Positions 4,109 to 10,252 of a stretch of DNA of 10,252 nucleotides are shown piece after piece. The stretch comes from Acidimicrobiia bacterium (GTDB lineage Bacteria > Actinomycetota > Acidimicrobiia > Spongiisociales > SHLN01): assembly GCA_013043085.1 (NCBI GenBank), contig JABDOU010000142.1, positions 1-10,252 on the forward strand, given 5' to 3'. The notes below the pieces were generated by a model, which made no database searches, had not been told where the DNA came from, and saw only the letters and a list, made by a program, of their open reading frames with translations. Within the stretch, counting starts at the first letter, position 1. Each line of letters starts with the position of its first letter. The translations under genes and the position numbers were made by a program.

Positions 4109-4450
4109 ATGACAACCTCGCCTTCCATCGCCGCCCCCAGCTTCCCGGCACGCATGCTGATGGTGCTCCTCCTGGCCATCCTGGCCCTCGGGTTCGCTGT
4201 CGGGCCATTGGTCTCGGCGGCATCGGCAACCGAAGAGTCAGAACAGGTGGAAGTTACGGAAGAAGAAGGCGAGACATTCGAAGGAATCGAACCGGCGGTG
4301 ATTGTGGAGTCCGAAGGGGGACCGGAAATCGAACCGGCGTGGACCTTCCGATACCTCGTTCCAACATTCCTGGTACTGATGCTGCTTGGCGTCGGGGTCA
4401 CCGTTCTCCGCTGGATTCGCATGAGGTCCAAGTACAAGATTGTCGAATAG
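4109..4450 (+). CDS. Small membrane protein with acidic extracytoplasmic segment
   Basis: I do not recognise this 113-aa protein. Residues 16-38 (MLMVLLLAILALGFAVGPLV) form a signal peptide or first membrane helix, with a possible signal peptidase site at ASA-TE near residue 40. Residues 41-75 are strongly acidic (more than a third Glu), with no cysteine. Residues 80-103 (RYLVPTFLVLMLLGVGVTVL) form a second membrane helix. The basic tail RWIRMRSKYKIVE should lie in the cytoplasm. Expected topology is a small single- or double-pass protein with its acidic loop outside. The start ATG 4109 has only AGGA at 4104-4107, close to it; ATG 4154 is an alternative. It is 33 bp upstream of the DUF2342 gene on the same strand and may be co-transcribed, but no functional link is evident. 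Confidence 0.7.
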   Translation: MTTSPSIAAPSFPARMLMVLLLAILALGFAVGPLVSAASATEESEQVEVTEEEGETFEGIEPAVIVESEGGPEIEPAWTFRYLVPTFLVLMLLGVGVTVLRWIRMRSKYKIVE

Positions 4451-4483
4451 CGGCATGACCCTCCAGTGCGAAAGCGTGCCTGA

Positions 4484-5500
4484 ATGAGTGGCGTGGCATG
4501 GCCGTTGGCTACATCGATCGGCGTTCGATTCGCAGGAACCCATCCGTTGGAAAACACCTACCACACCAGTGCTCTGGGTGATGAACTTCCGGCGCTCCTC
4601 CATCGAGCGAAATTTCTCGTCGAATCCGAAACCGGACTCACCACATACGGAGATCCCACGACGGTGGTGGTTTCGAGAACTGAATGGGTCGAACGCAACG
4701 TTGATGTGTTCGCCCGGCTGCTCAAGCCTGCCGAGGAAAAGCTGGGCGGTGACGATTCGATCATCGGACCAAAGGTGATCGCAACCGAGATGGGCGCCGT
4801 GCTCGGCTTCTTCGCCCGTCGGGTTCTCGGCCAATATGAACTCGTCATGCCCCGCTCGGACGAGGGGGATGTGATTGCTCTTGTCGGGGCGAACGTCCTG
4901 AGTCTCGAACGGCAGTATCAGTTTCGTCCATCGGAGTTTCGGTTCTGGATTGCGCTCCACGAATGCACCCATCGAGCTCAATTCATCGGTGTTCCGTGGA
5001 TGCGCGACTATTTCCTTGGCCTGGTCGACGAGCTGGTTACCTCGGCGGTACCCGAAAAAGGTGGAGTGCTGCGTGTCTTTGAACAGATACGAGCTGCCCA
5101 GTCTGAAGGCCGTGATGTCATTGGTGAGCGGGGGGCGATCGGCCTCCTGGCGACGGAAACGCAGAGGGAACAGTTAGACAAAGTTCAGGCTCTCATGTCG
5201 TTGCTCGAGGGCCACGGTCATGTTGTCATGGACCGGATCGGCGAACGGGAGTTGACGAGCCAGGGTCGCATGTCTGCCGTACTCAAGCAGCGACGAGCCG
5301 ATCCCAAGACCCAGGGCTTTCTGCGACTCACGGGGCTCGAGATGAAAATGCGGCAGTACGAAATGGGGGAACGCTTCATCAAGGGTGTCGAACGAGCCGC
5401 CAGCTTTGACGTGATCGACCGGGCATGGACATCACCTCAGCATTTGCCGACGCTCTCCGAGATCAAGGACCCCAAGCGATGGCTGGAGCGGATCGCCTAG
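4484..5500 (+). CDS. Zinc-dependent metalloprotease of the DUF2342 (Zincin_2) family
   Basis: This 338-aa protein starts at ATG 4484; a stop lies directly before it in frame and no clear ribosome-binding site is seen. The N-terminus has the family pattern MSGVAWPLATSIGVRFAG. Residues 96-125 read IGPKVIATEMGAVLGFFARR, with LGQYELVMP after. Residues 151-173 (FRFWIALHECTHRAQFIGVP) contain the zinc-binding HECTH at 159-163, and LEGHGHVVMD (241-250) probably gives further ligands or catalytic-site residues. Family knowledge: the family is widespread in actinobacteria and was once labelled coenzyme F420 biosynthesis-associated from co-occurrence; a substrate is not known to me. No signal peptide is seen, so it is probably cytoplasmic. 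It overlaps tilS by 22 bp. The same neighbour pair (with hpt) occurs in Mycobacterium tuberculosis. Confidence 0.92.
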   Translation: MSGVAWPLATSIGVRFAGTHPLENTYHTSALGDELPALLHRAKFLVESETGLTTYGDPTTVVVSRTEWVERNVDVFARLLKPAEEKLGGDDSIIGPKVIATEMGAVLGFFARRVLGQYELVMPRSDEGDVIALVGANVLSLERQYQFRPSEFRFWIALHECTHRAQFIGVPWMRDYFLGLVDELVTSAVPEKGGVLRVFEQIRAAQSEGRDVIGERGAIGLLATETQREQLDKVQALMSLLEGHGHVVMDRIGERELTSQGRMSAVLKQRRADPKTQGFLRLTGLEMKMRQYEMGERFIKGVERAASFDVIDRAWTSPQHLPTLSEIKDPKRWLERIA

Positions 5501-6762
5501 CGCACCTGCGTTCGACAGTACTCGAACGCGTGCGACCCGTACTGGAAACAGTGGGTCCAGAGCCGATCGTTGTCGGACTTTCCGGAGGCGCGGATAGCGC
5601 GATATGTGCCTGGGCTCTCGCAGAGTTACGAGGCTCCGACAATCTTTCGACGTGTTATGTCGATCACGGGTGGGCTGCGTCTCCGGACCTTGGAGTCGCG
5701 GCGGCCGCCATCGCAACCCGACTCGGGATTCGTCACGGCCGGGTAGCGATCTCGACCGGCAAGAAACAGTCTGAAGCCCGAGCACGCGAGGGAAGGTATG
5801 CGGCGCTTTTCGAGTTGGCGGGCGCCTGGGTCGCCACCGGACACACGCGTGACGACCAGGCAGAGACTCTGTTGCTGCACCTCATGCGCGGGACGGGTCT
5901 CGACGGCATGGCCGCGATGCATCCGATCCGCGGAAACCTGTTGCGGCCACTTCTGGCCGTTGGTCGCTCGGAGACCCGCGAACTAGCCGAGTTATTAGAG
6001 CTCGACTACGTCGACGATCCGTCGAATACCGATCTCTCTCTGGAACGAAACCGCGTGCGTTCGATCCTTCAGCATCTCGATCCAAGCTCCGTCGTTGTGA
6101 GGAACCTTGCTCGCAGCAGCGATATCGTCCGCGACGACCTGAGTCTGATGGGCGAGCTGGCCGATCAGGTCGCCTTCGTTGAAAGGGGCCGGAGCGTCGG
6201 TCTTCCGGCGCCCGCTCTCACCAGCCTGCCCGCTGCCATTGGGCGACGTGTGATCCGACGTACCCTGCGCCAGGTGCGAGGTCCCTATGCGGGAACTGCG
6301 GCCGAAGTCGAGCGGGTGATGGCGTGCGTTGCTGGTGAGGTCGGTTCGCAAGAATTGGCCGGAGGCGTGACCGTCCATCGCGCCGGGCCTTGGTTGTGGT
6401 TTTCGCCCGTCGACCACGTTCCAGAGCCGGCCATAACGATTGAGGTGGTTGAGAACGAGGTTCGGCCCCTGTTCTTTCCATCCGGACACTGGCGTGCAGT
6501 ATTCGACGGCACAGCAACAGCCGGCATGTCCGTGCGACCCCTGGAGAGGGATGATGTCATCGAACTGGGCGCCGGGGGTCACAAGCCGGTCTCGGAAGTT
6601 CTCGCCGAAGCGGGCATCGGAGCGCTAGATCGGGAAGACTGGCCGCTGCTCGAGGTCGATGGGCGGATTGCCTGGGTGCCGGGGTGTCGCACTGCTCCAT
6701 GGAGCTGGGTTACAGACACCTCTACCAGCTACCGTTACGCCTCCGCCCACATTCAGGAGTAG
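5479..6762 (+). CDS. tilS: tRNA(Ile)-lysidine synthase
   Basis: This 427-aa enzyme ligates lysine to C34 of tRNA-Ile(CAU) using ATP, so that it reads AUA and is charged with isoleucine. ATG 5479 was chosen because AAGGA (5465-5469) lies nine bases before it and the product then starts close to the PP-loop domain; an in-frame ATG at 5425 would overlap the preceding gene by 76 bp. The PP-loop signature VVGLSGGADSAICAWAL lies near residues 30-46. ATGHTRDDQAETLLLHLMRG and RNRVRS with the preceding YVDDPSNTD are family landmarks of the catalytic domain. The C-terminal region (from about residue 350, including HKPVSEVLAEAGI and a VPGCR turn) resembles the TilS C-terminal substrate-binding domain. 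Length is normal. It overlaps the metalloprotease gene by 22 bp and stops 2 bp before hpt. Confidence 0.95.
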   Translation: MAGADRLAHLRSTVLERVRPVLETVGPEPIVVGLSGGADSAICAWALAELRGSDNLSTCYVDHGWAASPDLGVAAAAIATRLGIRHGRVAISTGKKQSEARAREGRYAALFELAGAWVATGHTRDDQAETLLLHLMRGTGLDGMAAMHPIRGNLLRPLLAVGRSETRELAELLELDYVDDPSNTDLSLERNRVRSILQHLDPSSVVVRNLARSSDIVRDDLSLMGELADQVAFVERGRSVGLPAPALTSLPAAIGRRVIRRTLRQVRGPYAGTAAEVERVMACVAGEVGSQELAGGVTVHRAGPWLWFSPVDHVPEPAITIEVVENEVRPLFFPSGHWRAVFDGTATAGMSVRPLERDDVIELGAGGHKPVSEVLAEAGIGALDREDWPLLEVDGRIAWVPGCRTAPWSWVTDTSTSYRYASAHIQE

Positions 6763-6764
6763 TC

Positions 6765-7301
6765 GTGACGGTCGGCAATGTGCTCATTACCGAAGATGAG
6801 ATCCAGGACAGGATCAGGTTGCTCGCCGCAGAGATCACCAAGGACTACGAGAGTCGCGATCTTCTTTTGGTAGGCATCCTCAAGGGAGCGGTGATGCTGA
6901 TGGCTGATCTGGCGCGTGCCATAGAGCTACCGATGGATATGGATTTCATGGCGGTGAGTTCGTACGGAGCGGCAACGCAAACATCCGGCGTCGTGCGGAT
7001 CATCAAGGATCTCGAACGCGACATTGAGGGCCGTGATGTTCTGATCGTCGAGGACATCATCGACAGCGGCCTCACGCTCAACTATTTGCTGAAGAGTCTT
7101 TCCATGCGGAAACCGGCATCAATCGAGGTCTGCTCGCTGCTGGTCAAAGAAGGGCTTCAGCGAGCCGCGGTGTCCTGCAAATATCCCGGATTCATAATCC
7201 CTCCGGATTTTGTCGTCGGGTATGGGCTGGATTATCTCGGGCTTTATCGCAACCTCCCGTACATAACCGTGATGAATGAGGAGGAAATTGCGGCAGTTTG
7301 A
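6765..7301 (+). CDS. hpt: Hypoxanthine (guanine) phosphoribosyltransferase
   Basis: This 178-aa cytoplasmic enzyme converts hypoxanthine or guanine plus PRPP to IMP or GMP in purine salvage. GTG 6765 is taken as start, with AGGAG at 6755-6759 five bases upstream; earlier in-frame ATGs would lie deep in tilS. The N-terminus NVLITEDEIQDRIRLLAAEI is typical. LLLVGILKGAVMLMADLARA forms the loop-I region, FMAVSSYGAATQTSG the flexible loop, and VLIVEDIIDSGLTL the PRPP-binding motif with its acidic pair. The end (GFIIPPDFVVGYGLDYLGLY and RNLPYI) contains the purine-binding segment. Length is as expected. It follows tilS by 2 bp, so both are translated from one mRNA. The tilS-hpt-ftsH order is well conserved in many bacteria. 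Confidence 0.96.
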   Translation: MTVGNVLITEDEIQDRIRLLAAEITKDYESRDLLLVGILKGAVMLMADLARAIELPMDMDFMAVSSYGAATQTSGVVRIIKDLERDIEGRDVLIVEDIIDSGLTLNYLLKSLSMRKPASIEVCSLLVKEGLQRAAVSCKYPGFIIPPDFVVGYGLDYLGLYRNLPYITVMNEEEIAAV

Positions 7302-7496
7302 TACCATCTTGCTCAATCGTGTTCCGGTAGTTGCCGAAAACGCATAGCATTGGCGAGGCAAACGGGTTGGTAGCCGTAATTCGACGACCAATGCAACGAG
7401 CATGCATGTGCCGCGGAGCCAGGACGAGTTCGCAAGAGCCGACATAGCTTCACCAAAGCACCCCAACATGAACAAAGCCCCTTTGAGAGACAATCG
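7302..7496. other. hpt-ftsH intergenic gap
   Basis: These 195 bp hold no convincing open frame, RNA gene or terminator. A promoter for ftsH would be expected here, but no pair of -35/-10 hexamers with good spacing stood out. A short ATG frame at 7468 is not in the ftsH frame. Confidence 0.4.
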
Positions 7497-9407
<1,911 letters not shown>

Positions 9408-9409
9408 AT

Positions 9410-10237
9410 CTGACCTGGCGCACCGGCGGGCGGGTTCTCTGGGATGGATCCCGGACGCTCGTGATGGGGATATTGAACGTGACCCCGGATTCCTTCTCTG
9501 ATGGCGGAGAGTTCAATGATGCGGATACCGCCGTTGAACAGGGTTTGGCGCTGGTGGGAGCCGGCGCCGATATCGTCGACATAGGCGGCGAGTCGACCCG
9601 GCCAGGTTCTGAGCCGGTACCACAGGAAGTCGAGCAAGCCAGAGTGCTACCGGTGGTCGAGGCCCTGGTGTCTGAAGGGGTAACCGTCTCGATCGACACT
9701 TCCAAACCCCGGGTTGCAAGGGCCGCCGTCGCCGCCGGAGCCTCGATCATCAATGATGTCACCGGTTTCAGATCGTCCGACATGGTGGACCTGGCAGCGG
9801 ATGCCGGAGTAGCAGTTGTGGCCATGCACATGCTCGGTGAACCACGGACCATGCAGGAGAATCCCACCTATGAAGATGTTGTTGGACAAGTCGCGAGCTA
9901 TCTGATGCGGCAGGCTGCGACCCTTCGTAACGCCGGCGTGAAGGTGTCGGCGATTGCGATAGATCCGGGAGTCGGGTTTGGCAAGACCGTCGACCACAAC
10001 CTCCAACTCTTGAGACATCTCGATCGATTCGTCCTCTCGGGGTATCCGGTCGTGGTTGGTGCCTCCCGCAAGTCGTTCATCGGTTCCGTGCTTGGCGGAC
10101 AGGATCCGGCCGATCGAGATGTCGGAACCGCCGCAACGGTTGTAGCCGCGGTTCTGGCCGGAGTCGCAGTCGTTCGGGTGCACAACGTCGACATGTGCCT
10201 GCAGGCCGCGCGCATGGCAGACGCTATTGTGGGATAG
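9410..10237 (+). CDS. folP: Dihydropteroate synthase
   Basis: The enzyme joins p-aminobenzoate to 6-hydroxymethyl-dihydropterin pyrophosphate in folate synthesis and is the sulfonamide target. Motifs in order: MGILNVTPDSFSDGG, IGGESTRPGS, VSIDTSKPRVARA, SIINDVTG, MHMLGEPRTMQENP, IDPGVGFGKT, GASRKSFIG and VVRVHNV. The end matches the family. The start is unclear. CTG 9410 follows GAAGG (9396-9400) by nine bases, lies 2 bp after the ftsH stop and gives a 275-aa protein with the usual N-terminal hairpin (WRTGGRVLWDGSRT). ATG 9308 would add 34 residues and overlap ftsH by 100 bp. GTG 9461 or ATG 9464 would remove the first hairpin. CTG is my best choice but is a rare start codon. Coupling to ftsH by reinitiation is likely. 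Confidence 0.95.
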   Translation: MTWRTGGRVLWDGSRTLVMGILNVTPDSFSDGGEFNDADTAVEQGLALVGAGADIVDIGGESTRPGSEPVPQEVEQARVLPVVEALVSEGVTVSIDTSKPRVARAAVAAGASIINDVTGFRSSDMVDLAADAGVAVVAMHMLGEPRTMQENPTYEDVVGQVASYLMRQAATLRNAGVKVSAIAIDPGVGFGKTVDHNLQLLRHLDRFVLSGYPVVVGASRKSFIGSVLGGQDPADRDVGTAATVVAAVLAGVAVVRVHNVDMCLQAARMADAIVG

Positions 10238-10245
10238 CCATTCCT

Positions 10246-10252
10246 AGGAGGT
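10246..10252 (+). promoter_or_regulatory. Strong ribosome-binding site AGGAGGT for the next gene
   Basis: AGGAGGT is fully complementary to the 16S rRNA 3' end and starts 8 bases after the folP stop. The gene it serves lies outside the window; folB or folK would be usual in this position, which is inference. Confidence 0.7.

Noticed and set aside
3931..4557. Reverse-strand 208-aa frame across the 14-bp repeat region
   Set aside because: It is Arg/Ser-rich with low-complexity repeats derived from the tandem array, and overlaps two plausible forward genes.
4958..4972. HECTH with cysteine next to the catalytic glutamate
   Set aside because: It still fits the HExxH/HExTH pattern of the DUF2342 family; the variable residue is not expected to alter zinc binding.

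Overview
The window is a single-direction (+ strand) stretch of a high-GC bacterial chromosome. Gene content and order point to an actinobacterium outside the classical mycobacteria and streptomycetes, possibly Acidimicrobiia; that lineage call is inference. The supporting signs are a SigR/SigH-type ECF sigma factor with a ZAS-type (RsrA-like) anti-sigma factor, the block DUF2342 zincin - tilS - hpt - ftsH - folP, and a tRNA gene without encoded CCA. No mobile element, CRISPR array, phage gene or integrase was seen.

Left part (1-1659): the 3' end of a DsrC/TusE-family sulfur-carrier gene is followed after 18 bp by a DsrE2-type gene, so this is the tail of a sulfur-relay operon. A 200-bp gap with a 12-bp tandem repeat and a long hairpin leads to tRNA-Thr(CGT). 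A secreted lipoprotein with a lamin-tail-like domain follows.

Middle part (1660-4450): an AT-rich operator/promoter drives an ArsR/SmtB-family repressor that appears leaderless and overlaps a cysteine-rich DUF6428-type gene. Forty-six bases later come an ECF sigma factor and then, after an unusually long repeat-filled gap, its zinc-binding anti-sigma factor. A possible 66-aa zinc-ribbon protein lies in a gap with further short tandem repeats, followed by a 113-aa membrane protein of unknown function. This section looks like metalloid/thiol stress sensing, and most of the odd structure is here.

Right part (4484-10252): a conserved housekeeping cluster of tightly packed or overlapping genes: DUF2342 metalloprotease, tilS, hpt, then ftsH after a 195-bp gap, and folP directly after ftsH. 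The window ends on a strong ribosome-binding site (AGGAGGT) for the next gene. folE, found between ftsH and folP in mycobacteria, is absent here.

The most notable unexplained signal is a set of unrelated short tandem repeats (periods 12, 14, 16, 14 and roughly 9-10 bp) in the intergenic spaces of the left 4 kb, including four 14-bp units directly before the anti-sigma gene. No clearly new multi-gene system was recognised.
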